DNA of 64,000 bases from Edaphochlamys debaryana (lineage: Eukaryota > Chlorophyta > Chlorophyceae > Chlamydomonadales), in the NCBI GenBank assembly GCA_016858145.1, contig JAEHOE010000008.1:744001-808000 (forward strand), read 5' to 3'. Position numbers and translations under genes: made by a program. Shown in pieces: positions 53,625 through 64,000 of this stretch (positions are counted from its first letter, which is position 1; each line of letters opens with the position of its first letter). The notes beneath the pieces were generated by a model. The model made no database searches and had not been told where the DNA came from. It saw only the letters and a list, made by a program, of their open reading frames with translations.

Positions 53625-56600
53625 TCACTTGCGGGGCGGCCCCCGGTTCTGCCCCTGCCCCGGCTTCTTGCCCCAGTCCGGGTCTTGGTCCCCACGCGCC
53701 CAGCTCATGAAGCCCTCCAGGGCCCGGATGGGCGCCATGGGAATGGATTCGATCGTGTCAAAGATCTCCTTGAAATCAGAGTTTGGATCCACCATGGCGC
53801 CGGTCTTGGTGGGGATGCCGCGGATGGGCGCCAGCCGGCGCCGTACGGCGTCCATGGTGGCGTTGAGGATCTTGCGCTCGGCCAGGCGGAGTTTGACAGC
53901 GATGCGCTCGCGCGGGTTGAGATCTCGCTGCTGCGCGATCTTGACGTCCTCCTCGTACGACTTGGGGTACACGGCCAGGCGCTCACGGCAGTCGCCCATG
54001 AGAATCTGGAGGATCTCGTACTCGTTCCTGTCAGGCAGGGAAGAGCAACGAGGCAAGAGGGCTAAGAGGGACGGAAGTTGCCGAAGGAAAGGGGTCTCAG
54101 AAGGTTCGAGGGCTTCCCGAAGTGGAGGCGACGTAGGAAGGTGTCATCAGTGTGTCGAGACCCACAGACGCAGATGCGTCCCCCCCAAGTGACTCACATC
54201 TGGCTAAGCTCGATGTCCTTCTCAAAGGAGATCTGCCCAGGGCAGCAATCAGCATGCATGCGGGTAAGGGAGGGCATCATGGGGACCCCAGCCCACCTGC
54301 CCGCTGAACCTCCGTCGCGACCCTGCCCCGCGCCCGCCTGCTCCCCAACCCCGCAGACCCCGCACCCGAACGTCTACCCCTGACTGTCCCCTCACCCCGC
54401 TGACCACCACCCCTTGCTCCTGGTCCAAGCTTGCCCCTGTTCCGGCTCCGCCGCCTGGCCCCCGCACCGTCCTCCTCAGCCTTGCCCTCGCCTCCCTCCC
54501 AACTTCCCCCTCCTGCCCCCTTGCCTTGGCCATGAGTCCCGGGTCCGCCACACGTGCCAGGCGCAGGTAGGCCAGCAGCTGGATGGGCATGCGGTCGGCG
54601 TAGACCGGGAAGTTTTCCTGCGGGATGTGATGGGATCAGGGAAGAGACCCGTCAAGGCAACGCCTGCAGCTATCCGAGTGTGGGCCATCAGCCGGGAATG
54701 CGAGGGCTGCGACGGAACGGAAGGGGCGCGTGCGTCTTCGGAGCTGCAAGCTGGGATGCGTCATGCAGGACAGCCAACGGCTTGTGATTGCGGAGGTGGA
54801 AGGCCAGAGTGCGTGCGGCTGAGGGGCTAAGGGCCAAGGCGGATTCGGGTTCGCGACCTTGCCCGGGTACGCGGTCGCCTGCCAGGATAAGGGGGCACGC
54901 ACTATCGGGCGCGCCCACGGCCTGGACCTTGGGCCCGGGCGGGCCCAGGCCGGGCCCCGGCGCACCTTGGGCCCGAAGCCCATGGACTCGAGCACCTGGG
55001 CCTTGAGCATGTAGTACTTGTCGGCCTGTGGAGGGGGGGAGAGGGGAAGGGGGAGGAGAAGGGGAAGGGCCAGTGCGCGGTTGTGGTCCAGTGGGATGGC
55101 AGCGCGAGGCAGTGAGGCAATAGGGCCGTCCGCTTGCGCGCCACACAATCCTCGGCCCTTCCAAGACCGTATCCCACAACACTTCTCCCCTCCCCGGCCC
55201 TCTCCTCTTCCTTCTCAGCTCACGCCCCCGCTCCGGCACTTGCTCTCGAGCCCCCCTTCCTCCACCTCAGCACTCCACTACCTCGCCCAGCTCACACCCC
55301 CCCGCTCCCTTCTCCCCTCCCTCTCCACCCCCACGTCCCCGTGGAGCGTGAAGCCCTACATAACTCCTCGATGGCATGTACCTTCGCAAGCTATGCTTCT
55401 CTGGCGCAGGCGACGCGATACTGCCCGGCTTTGAACACCCTCAGGCCTCAGCTTGGATACATCCCTCCCACCTGCACCAGGGACGCCGGCCAGTCCAGGT
55501 AGTCGGCGGTGTTGGACTCCTGCACGCTGCCCGTGGCCAGGACCAGCTCGCCGTTGGGGCGCCCGTCGTTGAGCAGCAGCTCGGAGCCGGCCCTGGGGGT
55601 TGGTGGGGTGGGCAGGTGTGGGGGAGAGGTGGGTGAGTGCTTGTTGCGGGGTCGCCACGCCACAGTATGGAGCCTGGGAGCGGCAAGGCGGAAACAGATA
55701 CTGGCCCTCCCCCGGCCTCTGCTGTGTGAATGAAATGGGCTGCGTGGCACAGCCCGGCCTTGCCTAAAACCCAGTACGGTACCGTACTCCCCCAAAACCG
55801 TACGGTCCGGCACGAAAACCGCGACCGTACCTGTACGGCCGCGTGGTGGTGACCACAACGGCGTTGAGCTCGGGGTCGAAGTCCAGGTCGCAGCCGTTGC
55901 CGTTGCCGGTGCGGCCCAGCAGTGAGGCCAGCGGCAGCAGCGCGAAGCAGCCGGCGGCGGGCAGGAAGGCGGCGTGGCCGCACACCACGGAGAAGGCGCG
56001 CATGAAGGCCTGCTCGGAGAAGGCGGCTGCGGGGGAGGAGGGGTGGGAGGGGGTGGGTTGAGTGGGGGAGAGGCGGTAAAGCGGATGTAGAGGTTGCGGA
56101 GAGGAAGTGGGTCGGCAGGAGCTTTCTGCAAGGGGAGGGCAGTTGGCGGACTGAGGACACTTCGCCCCGCCGTGCGCAGCTCCTGCAACGGCCCCGCCAG
56201 CCCCACCAGACGCCACCAGCCCGCTCCCACCCACCCGGCGGGAACTTGGCGGTGTCCGCCCGCAGCTTGGGCTCCAGGTCCGCCCACTGCTTCTGCAGCG
56301 CCTCGCGCCGCACGCGCGCCTCCGCGCCCACGGGGGAGCCCGTGAGCAGCTCGTCCAGCTCCTTGTCGGACCACAGCAGGGGGGTGAGCGTGGACTCCTG
56401 GGGGGGGGGGAAGGAGGATGGTGGGAAATGGGAGGTGGGTGGGAGGTGGGTATTTTTACAAGCGGGAAACGATAACGGTGGGAGGTGGGAGAAAAGGTAA
56501 GCAATCAAGGCGCGGCGTGGGCCCCACGCCACTGCATTTTGAGGACCGCACAGGGCCATGTTCTTGGTCGGCGTGCACGGCCTCCCTTGAGAAATGCGCC

Positions 56601-58102
56601 TTGGCATGTGACCACGTCCAGCCCCCAGGGCACGTCACGGCCCGTCCGTCCGAAGCCAGCCGTGATCGAGAGCACAAACGCCACGGCAAGAGTTATGTCT
56701 CTTGTCTCCAGCCTCAGCCCCCGCCACCCTGACCTCTTCGCCCCCAGCGGCATCCCACCCACCGGCGGCCCTAACACAACCACGGCCCGCTTTCCCCCCT
56801 CCCCTCTCCTCCCATCTCCCCAGCCCCCAACACCCCCCACCCCATCGCCGCCACCATCCCTCCGGCCCCCGTCCCCCTTTCTGTCCCACCGCCCTCCTCT
56901 CCCCCCCTTCCCTTCCCCCTCCCCACCGGCAGGGTGCCCAGCAGCGCTGCGTGCTGCGAGGCCGCGCCCCGGTGCCTCTCCGCCACGAGCCACAGCGTCA
57001 GCGCCGTGAGCTCGGAGCACTCGGCCGCCAGGGCCCCCACCAGGTCGTGGGCCTCGGCGTCCACGCGGGTAATGGCCAGCTTCTCGGGGATGGTCATGAC
57101 CGCCTGGGGGGGGGGAGAGGGCGGGGTGGTGGGTGTTTCGGGGGGTGCGGGGAAGGGGGAGGTGGGATCACTGGGATGGGCCAGGTCGCCGGGTGAGGTC
57201 GCTGGAGCGGAGCAAAGCAGCCGTGCGGTTGTGGAGGGCATAATGGGAGAGTCAGATCGCGTGTGGGGGCTAAAGGCATGGATCTGGGCGTTGGATCTAC
57301 AGGGGCGTCACACAGGGAACCGTGGGATAGGTGGTGATGCGCAAAGGCAAGACAGGACGCCGGGGCGGCACGATTGCTGGATTCTGGCCCCCGTAACGGA
57401 GGCAGCGGCTTGAACATGTAGTTGTGTTGGAAACAAGAGGTCAATGCGCGAAAGGGGACGACACGGGGCCTTTAGATCTAGGCGGTGTAGTGGAGTATCT
57501 GCAAGAGCCCGGTGGTCAAGCGGGCGCCTGGAGGGGGGGCCTGCTTACATCTGCTCATGCCCGGAGCGGTACGGGTAGACTAGGAGCTGTTGTGGGACTG
57601 TAAGGGATCCGTGTACTACATCAGCGGCGTTGCGAGGGCTGGGGATGGGCGGGGGCAGCCCGACACCGGGTTTGGGGGCCGGGGAGGTGAGATGGATGGA
57701 AGCGTGGGTGGTCGGGTTGACGACCCAGGTCGCAGCGCGCCGCGGTTGCAAGTTCTGACCCTGTATCGATGATGATGCTCGTTGGTGGAGCAGCGAACCC
57801 ACCTCCTTGTCGCGGATGTCGCGCCCGGCCACCAGCGCGACACGCTCCCCGACGTCCCCGGGCAGACGCTGCACGCCCACAGCATCCGCCTTGAGCCCAG
57901 GCAGAGACTCCTTCAGCGCGCGCGTGCGATCGACCAGCGCCAGAGCGTCCGCGATGGAAAGCCCAAAGCCTACGTCCGTCGCCGAGGCCGCTGCAGCAGC
58001 CCGGACAACGGGACGGCGTACAGCAGGGTGCAGAGCAGCCTGCCTACGGCTGATGGCCGGGCATCGACCGCTCGCGAGCGCCGGGGGTCCGCGGAGAAGC
58101 AT
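53625..58102 (-). CDS. Plastid SET-domain / Rubisco-LSMT-like protein with degenerate SET core
   Basis: Nine exons (58102-57803, 57103-56927, 56397-56235, 56026-55831, 55592-55472, 55025-54966, 54617-54525, 54232-54198, 54027-53625) give 515 residues. Intron 7 has a GC donor. Residues 1-40 (Arg/Ala/Ser-rich) are a chloroplast transit peptide. GRDIRDKEAVMTIPEKLAIT is the usual start of the SET fold in this family; SELTALTLWLVAERHRG and LLWSDKELDELLTGSP follow in family order, and the C-terminal half from YADRMPIQLLAYLRLARV on is the Rubisco LSMT substrate-binding domain. Key SET motifs are altered: the NHS position reads LASLLGRTGNG, and the catalytic-Tyr segment (normally DYGF) reads ATGS at 298-301. 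It is therefore probably a binding protein rather than an active lysine methyltransferase. The closest plant type is the non-Rubisco SET/LSMT group. Confidence 0.82.
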
Positions 58103-58331
58103 TTTGTTATGGAAGGCCCTTGGCCAGCAGCGCTCTTATATAACGTCTTCTGTATATACTAGTTTCTGGGCCTGGGCTAGTTAATTCACGCTCGGGAACC
58201 GCTGCATGCTTGCCGACTGGGGCTCGCGCAGAAACCCGCTGCTAAGCATCAATTGAGCTCTAGATAGACTGTGCAATGGACCTCTAACATTGAGCCGTGC
58301 GCGCCGGTCCAGTATCGCTTCACAAACAGCC
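58103..58331. promoter_or_regulatory. Compact bidirectional promoter of the SET and METTL genes
   Basis: Only 229 bases separate the two start codons. On the minus strand TATATAAG (58135-58142) and GTATATAC (about 58151-58158) are TATA-like, 33 and about 50 bases upstream of the SET ATG, implying a very short 5' UTR. No plus-strand TATA box is clear. Confidence 0.45.
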
Positions 58332-60978
58332 ATGGAAGGTCTGGCCCTGACCGTCAAAGGCTGGGAGGATGGCGAGCGCTTTGAGCGAGTAATGGAGCTG
58401 ACGGACCGGTGGGTGGCTGGGGACAGAAGGCGCGAGGCAAGCTTCCGGACAGTGTCGGGAGGGGTGGCAGGGTGGCGGGGTGGCGGCGCCTGTGACGTCA
58501 AGGGCCGGCACGCAGACATACTGTGCCCTGCTGTTGTGGGCGAGGCCCGCTGAGCAGCGGCCGCACTGCAGGAGCTGGCCGCTGAAGCCACCCACTAGCC
58601 ACCCCAGCAGCGGCCCCTCAGCCCTCACAGCAGGCAGGTCTCGACAACGGGGAAGGCACTAAGTGGCCGTCGGGGCCCCGCTGAGGGTACGGGGACCCCA
58701 CGCGCTGCAGGTGGACGCTGCACGCCTGTGACGAGCTGACCCTGTCCCTGCCGGTGCCCTCGGGGGAGGTCTCCGTAACCATCAAGCAGCAGGTGCGCTC
58801 TGGTAGCCGCTACGGCTCTACGCCACTAAAGGGTGCAACCCGACCAACTTGAACACTTGGCAGGGATACGGGAAGGACTGTCTCAGTTAGGCCAGGGGCT
58901 GTAGTAAGGCTGGCCCCTCAACCCTGCCTCCTGCCCACCCGTGCCGCCCCGACCGCCACGCCCCCAGCCCAAGGCCATCAACGCCACCCGCATGGGTGTG
59001 GGCGCCTGCGTGTGGGAGGGGGAGCTGTTCCTGGCCGCATACCTGGGTGGGTGGGTGGGTGGGTGGGTCGCCGCAGGCAGCAGGCAGCAGGCGGCGAGCG
59101 GTGGGGAGCGGGAGGACGGGAGTGGGGCAGTCGAGGAGCAGGCAACAGGGGACAGGGGCTCCCAATCCGACTTTCTGGGCCTGGCGAGGTACCTGGGTGG
59201 GTGGGCTTGGAAGAGGCAGGAGGGAGTGGACGACGGGGCGGGGGAGAGCGGGCAAGAGGGGCCGGGGCTTCCGGCCCGCCTGCATGGAACTATGCACCCG
59301 CTCGTGGGGCCCAGACCGCTCCGCCTGCACGAACCCTGCCTCCATGCGACCTCATCTCACGCCGCTTCCCCGTCCTCTTCCTCTCCCGCACCCCCTGCCG
59401 CCCTGGTCCCCTGCCCCCAGCCTCGCTGCCCATCTACCGCTACATCGGGGCACGGGTGGTCGAGCTGGGGTCGGGCCCCGGGCTGGTGGGCATCCTGCTG
59501 GCCAAGCTGGGGGCCAAGGTGGGGGCGGGGGGGCGGGCACTGCGCAGGCACTGGCACGCACGCGGTCGGGCTCTCGGGCATTCGTGGGCGACCGAACGGG
59601 GTGCTTGGGCAGCAGGCGGGGGGTTGAGCTGGTTTGAGCCGGCGAGTCACCCTCCTCGCCTTCTTGGTCAGGTCTACATCACGGATATCCCCAAGGTGCT
59701 GCCCCTGGTGGAGGCCAATGTGGAGGCCAACGGCGTGGGCGTGAGCCAGAGGTGGGGCGGGCGGCGAGCGGCTAGCGGGGTAGCCGCGCTGTGCCTCGCC
59801 CCTGGCGCTTGGACCAGCCAGCAGACTCTTACTAGGTCACCGGTAGCAGGTGTAGGGGAAACGCCCGCACTCGCTCAGGAGCATATCAGATGGCCTTTTT
59901 AGCGCCCCCAGCAGCCTGCGCTGCTGGCCCTGACTTCTAGCGCTCTGGTCCCCCTGTGCCCTGACCCCGATCTCTGCTTGACTGCCACGGCCGTTGACGT
60001 ATACCCCTCGGTCGCAGGCGCGGCGCGGGGCAGGGGCACGCGCTGGTGGAGCCGCTCGAGTGGGGCACGCCGGGGTACGAGGAGGCGGCCCGCGCGCTGG
60101 CTGCGGAGCCGGTGGACTGGGTGCTGGCGGCCGACTGCTGCTACATAGACCAGGCGCGTGGGGGGCTGGGCGTGAGGCTGGGCGGCTGTGTTGGGGTGGT
60201 GAATGGGTGTCTGGTTGGAGGGCTTCGTTGCCTGCCGGTTCGGGAGCTGGGTGCTCCTGGGGCTCGCTCGGGGTCTGGCACGCTGCGGCTTAGCACTGTG
60301 CCTCTTGAGCTCGCTGTGGTGTCCTGCGGGACTGCAGGAGGGGACGAGTCCAAGCACCCCTGCCTTCGTGCGCACGTGCACGCTGCTGTGTGGACCCACC
60401 ACGCGCTGCCTGGTGTGCTTCGAGGTGGGGGCGCGTGGGGCTCGTTATGCAATCCTGCAGTTGACGTGGGCACGGGGAGCCACTCAGCACGAGCCTAGCT
60501 CCAGGTTCCAGGTGGCCGGTTCCTGACGTCGCCGCGCCCCTCCCCCCTGGCGCAGCTGAGGTCTTCGGAGGTGCAGCGGGTGTTTGTGGCGGAGGCGCAG
60601 AAGGCGTTCGAAAAGGTGCGCGGATTGTGTTGGGGACGGTGGGGGGGGGCGGGTGTATGACGCAAGGGCATGCCGAGGGAGGTACCTTGTCTTGCCACGC
60701 TTGCGGGGCGAGGGTGGGTGTCTCGTCACCTTCTGTTGCCTCTGGCCCTTTGGGATAGCCCGCAGCCCAGGCCTGAAGCATCAGTACGGCTGCCTTTACC
60801 CGTGATGGGTTCTGGCGGCGGGCGTTGACGGCTCCCTCACGTGCATGCCCGCCCTCGGCCCCTTCGTGTGCCCCTCCCCCAGGTGGAGCGGTTGCCACCC
60901 CACACGCTCCCCAAGCCCTGTCAGGTGGAGCACATCCTGCTGTTTGAGCTGAGCGGCGTCAAGGCGGAGTACCGGTAG
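58332..60978 (+). CDS. Family-16 protein methyltransferase (METTL21 type)
   Basis: Nine exons (58332-58408, 58711-58792, 58968-59046, 59421-59518, 59672-59751, 60018-60153, 60338-60424, 60556-60615, 60883-60978) encode 264 residues. The SAM-binding motif I is RVVELGSGPGLVGILLAKLG (residues 91-110), motif II/III YITDIPKVLPLVEANVEANG, and the family-specific post-motif DWVLAADCCYID followed by a C-terminal beta strand (EHILLFELSG). This is the PF10294-type lysine methyltransferase family, whose members methylate Hsp70, eEF1A or other proteins; target unknown. The DxxY-type motif is present as ADCCY. Intron 6 appears to use a GC donor (CAG|GCGCGT), and the exon 3 donor lies in a GGGT repeat. The start was chosen for the MEGLALTVKGW context and the lack of upstream in-frame ATG. 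Confidence 0.85.
59045..59068. repeat. GGGT tetranucleotide repeat at an intron donor
   Basis: Six GGGT units start at the exon 3 boundary of the METTL gene, so the donor GTGGGT is repeated every four bases. Confidence 0.85.
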
Positions 60979-61119
60979 CACGAAGCAGCTGCGCTGTGTG
61001 GGAGAACTTGTAGAGCAATGACGACGGAGAGGCCGGCGCCTGCGTATCTGTCTCAAACATATCAAGGACTGGGGACTGGGGGCGGGCGGACCGCCGCCGC
61101 CGACCGCGAGTTTACGGCT

Positions 61120-61333
61120 TCAGCGCCGCTTTTGGTCCGCCTTGGTGTGCGGGTGCTGCCGCAACCTGCTGACCAGCACGGCCCAGGTGCTCGCCCAGAG
61201 CGCGCTGGCGGCGGGCGCTGGGAGCCGCGGCCCTGTGCGGCCCGGGCGGCTGCAGGCGCAGCCGGGTGAGGTGGAGGCTACGCTACGGGTGGACGCGCGG
61301 CCGCTAATGGCGTCCCGGCACCCGCTGCTGCAG
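61120..61333 (+). other. Possible coding exon or gene relic
   Basis: In the frame starting at CGC CGC TTT TGG the third codon position is almost always G or C, the translation is protein-like (FWSALVCGCCRNLLTSTAQV and on), and the block is bounded by a CTTCAG-type acceptor and a CAGG|GTGAGC donor. No family is recognised and no matching neighbouring exon was found. It may be an alternative last exon of the METTL gene or a relic. Confidence 0.3.
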
Positions 61334-61942
61334 GGTGAGCACCCGGGCGTGGTGTACAGCTTCTACAACAACCGCTGGATGACTCTTCGGGGGTCTGGCT
61401 TACCGCTTGGGTCCACGCGCGGCCGGCACACGGCGGAGCAGACGTGCGCGGAGCGGGTGGCCAATCAAGGCGGCCGCGGAGGAGGTGCTCGGAGGAGGTC
61501 CCGCTGTCGTCTGTTTAATGAGCGGCATCACGGCCCGGAGGGTAATGCTGTTTTCTGGCGGTGGCGTGGGCGTCGAGTTGTACTGTACAGCAGTGTTGTC
61601 ATGGAGAGCACGAGTGGACGTTGAAGGAGTTGAAGCCTGCGGCGTTTGCTGTTTAAGCCAGCTCATGTCGTTTGCTGGTGGTTCGAGGGCGCTCAGATGG
61701 AGGGAGCAAGCGGTAGATAGGTGACGCGGGAAGCATGACGACGGGGCTTGTACGGGAGGTGGGCGGGGGCGCATGCATGCGACGCAAGGAGACTTGAGGA
61801 TGGGATTATCACATCCCAGGGGTTGACATGACAGGGCTCCTGATCATGCACCGCACGCGATGACCCCAAGTCCGAAAGCCGCTCCATGTCACCAGGATTG
61901 ATAGAACATAGACCTGGGCGGCCCTGAAGCAGCCGCCTCCCC

Positions 61943-61947
61943 TGTAA
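61943..61947 (+). terminator. TGTAA, candidate polyadenylation signal of the METTL gene
   Basis: Only clear TGTAA on the plus strand downstream of the METTL stop codon. Confidence 0.35.
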
Positions 61948-62583
61948 GCAAACGCCCGCTCCAGTGTCCCGGCTTAGGCCCCGTCAAAATGTACGTCATA
62001 TCCTGTACGCACCGGCGCGCGTGTATGTACAGCAGGGGTGTGTCACTCAACCCTCGCTATTACGCTCATCCCATCGCCTGCAACCCCCACACTAACAGTA
62101 ATGCCTAGTCCTCAAGACCCAGGGCAACATAGCATCCTCGGCAAAATCATGCGCACGCGCATGGGAGGACGCATCGCACGAACATGAAAGGGGACGGACG
62201 TACAGATTGTAGGCCTTGTACGACAGGGTCGTACCTCGTGCAGCAGGGCAAGTATAGATAATAATCGGGGTCAGGGGAACCCATGGGTGTTGTGGCCTTG
62301 TGTATGTCCGGGGACTTCGTGGATCGGCTAGGCTCCACGTAAGAGCACCTGCCCCTCTCCTCTGCCCACGGGGCAGCCTCTTGACAGTTCTTCGGCCCTT
62401 TGACAATGATACAGGGTAATTGACAGTACCGGCACAACCCCGAAGAGATCTAGCTAGGGACCCACGTCAAGCAAGCACCGTACATGATGGTGGCGAACTG
62501 CTCCTTGTTGAGCACGAGCCAAGGGCATGAGGGCAAGCGTTGCACACACGCATTATAGGGCAGGGCACCCCTGATACAGCTAT

Positions 62584-64000
62584 CTAGGACGTCTCCGTAG
62601 GGCAGCTGCTCCAGCCGGCGGCGCAGGAGCCGTTGGAGCACTCCACGTTGCCCTCGGGGCAGCGGCACTCCACGTTCGGAAGGGGCGGCGAGAGGAGGTG
62701 GCGGCGGAGGGGGTTGACGTACTGGCAGGTCTTGCCTCCCGTGCAGCTGGTATCGCACCTGCGAGACAAGGGTGCGGCGGGCAGGGTGTTCACTGGTCAG
62801 CCCAGGCGACTTGCAAAGCCGTCGTAAGGAGAGGATGATGATGCAGAGACATGGGGAAGGTGGCATGTGACGCGCATCACGCGCAACCCAGCAAGGCCTG
62901 CTAAGCCCCCGGCCTTTGACATGGGAACGACCTCTTAGGGCCCTTTCGGCTGAAGCAAGCGGACCGCCCCCTCACCCGCCGCAGGTGGCATCCGCATCGA
63001 GGTCAACGCAGGCTCCGTTGCAGTACCACTGGCTACCTGGACAGCCGCAGGCGTAGCTGCCGTCCATCTGCTCCTGGCATGATTTCGGAGCCGTGCACGC
63101 GTTGCCACACCTGCAGAGCAAGCAAGGGCGCGCACATCTCAGCTCCGGCAGGGAGGCACAGGTCTCTGTCGTAGAGGCCGGACGACATCCTTCCCCGCGC
63201 ACTGGGCCGCGCTCTGTTCGTCCGGTCCCTGACTGGATCAAACAGGGGCCCCCGCCCTGCCGCCGCCGATTCAGGAGTGCCCGCCCTTCTCTGCCCCGCC
63301 CCGCCCCAAGGGCCCGGCACGTTACGTCCGCTGCCAAAGACCCTGACACAGGGTCGCGTTAACCAACCATGCCCGTACTCACGAAGCACAGTCCGTGTTC
63401 GTGCCGAGTTCGACGCAGGAGGTATCGCATTCGGCCGTGCCTTCCGGGCAGCGGCACTCCACGGGCGGCAGGAAGGGGGATAGCAGGTGGCGGTGGCCCG
63501 GGTTCAGGTCTTGGCAGGTCTTGCCGTTGGCACAGGCGTCGCACCTGCGCGTGTACGGCAGCGTGTGTACGGCATACATACAATGAGCGTGGGCAGTCAG
63601 GTGAGGTTAAGACGTGAACAACTTGAGGGCAGTCAGGCGGGTCTGACCATGGTGCCAATTAAGGAGTGGAGTCCAGGCACGGTCGCAGAGGGCCGCTGGC
63701 TATCAACCTGAGAGATTCTGCCAAAGAGCTCAAGGGTTCATTGCAACGTGCAGGTACCGGCATCCGGGTCCCGGTCCCGAATCCCGGGTCGGATACCCCA
63801 GCCCCCAGGAGCTAGGAGTGAGCGACAGGCTACCGCTGGCTTGGGGCCCATACATGAAGACTCGACACCCCCGCTCCCTTCCTCGCCTGGCCCCTCGGCT
63901 CTCACCCGCTGCAGTGGTCGTTAGTGCCCAGGTCCACACACTGGCCGTTGCAGTACCACTGGCTACCCGGGCAGACGCAGGCGTAGCTGCCGGTCTCCAG
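62584..64000 (-). CDS. Cys-rich Stig1-like modular protein, partial
   Basis: Four exons are visible (from beyond 64000 to 63906, 63544-63383, 63110-62976, 62758-62584); the 5' part lies outside the window. All introns are phase 2, so exons can be shuffled without breaking the frame. Two module types alternate: a Stig1-like unit (CPGSQWYCNGACVDLDADAT then CGGC) and a unit with GKTCQ, an HLLSP linker and ECRCPEG. The final exon ends CPTETS. Such even Cys spacing implies disulfide-bonded, secreted or cell-wall modules; a signal peptide would be upstream. The HLLSP linkers resemble those of volvocine extracellular proteins, which is inference. Each exon encodes roughly one repeat, so the gene has grown by exon duplication. 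Confidence 0.75.

Larger units (their letters stand above)
60979..62583. other. Convergent 3' region with a possible orphan exon
   Basis: It is downstream of the METTL gene and of the Cys-rich gene on the other strand. A plus-strand TGTAA at 61943-61947 could end the METTL mRNA (3' UTR near 970 bases). A coding-like block at 61120-61333 is listed separately. From 61400 to 62580 the sequence is less GC-rich and no gene is supported. Confidence 0.45.

Overview
The window is nuclear DNA of a volvocine/Chlamydomonas-type green alga. The sequence supports this directly: very high GC, genes split by many short GT-AG (and some GC-AG) introns, TGTAA polyadenylation signals, Gly/Ala/Ser-rich low-complexity insertions, and a chloroplast and ciliary-type gene set. 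The species cannot be fixed from the sequence alone. All gene models were assembled by hand from reading frame, splice-site and phase agreement.

Layout. 0.9-4.5 kb (-): membrane-anchored alpha/beta hydrolase. 4.9-7.6 kb (+): SIRT4-like sirtuin, divergent from the hydrolase. 9.7-11.7 kb (+): HAD pyrimidine 5'-nucleotidase-like hydrolase. 12.8-13.25 kb: an inverted repeat carrying an intact tRNA-His(GUG) on one arm and a truncated tRNA-His on the other. 14.0-22.5 kb (+): a 1831-residue class III guanylyl cyclase with a predicted acylated N-terminus and a PAS-like module split by a low-complexity insert of about 1.1 kb of codons. 23.9-25.8 kb (-): a C2H2/NYN-like protein convergent with the cyclase. 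26.9-27.6 kb (-): a small coiled-coil protein. 28.1-39.8 kb: a second copy of the cyclase plus NYN pair. 40.0-42.5 kb (+): CGL71/PYG7/Ycf37 photosystem I assembly TPR protein. 43.0-45.9 kb (-): HUS1 of the 9-1-1 clamp. 46.5-48.4 kb (+): villin-headpiece protein. 49.8-52.2 kb (-): classical tyrosine phosphatase. 53.6-58.1 kb (-): plastid SET/Rubisco-LSMT-like protein with degenerate catalytic motifs. 58.3-61.0 kb (+): family-16 (METTL21-type) methyltransferase. 62.6-64.0 kb (-): a Cys-rich Stig1-like secreted protein running off the edge.

The main event is a roughly 11 kb direct segmental duplication (about 15028-25972 and 28098-39823). The downstream cyclase lacks the first three exons, has a 64-bp frameshifting insertion flanked by a 9-bp direct repeat, an internal tandem duplication, an expanded G-rich intron and a mutated polyadenylation signal, yet its 1238-codon exon and all catalytic exons stay open. 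The downstream NYN copy has lost its start codon. The 2.1-kb spacer with the coiled-coil gene sits exactly at the duplication junction.

The genes are otherwise unrelated single-copy housekeeping or signalling genes. Three head-to-head pairs (hydrolase/sirtuin, HUS1/villin headpiece, SET/METTL) probably share bidirectional promoters. No virus, CRISPR array, complete transposon or bacterial operon was recognised.
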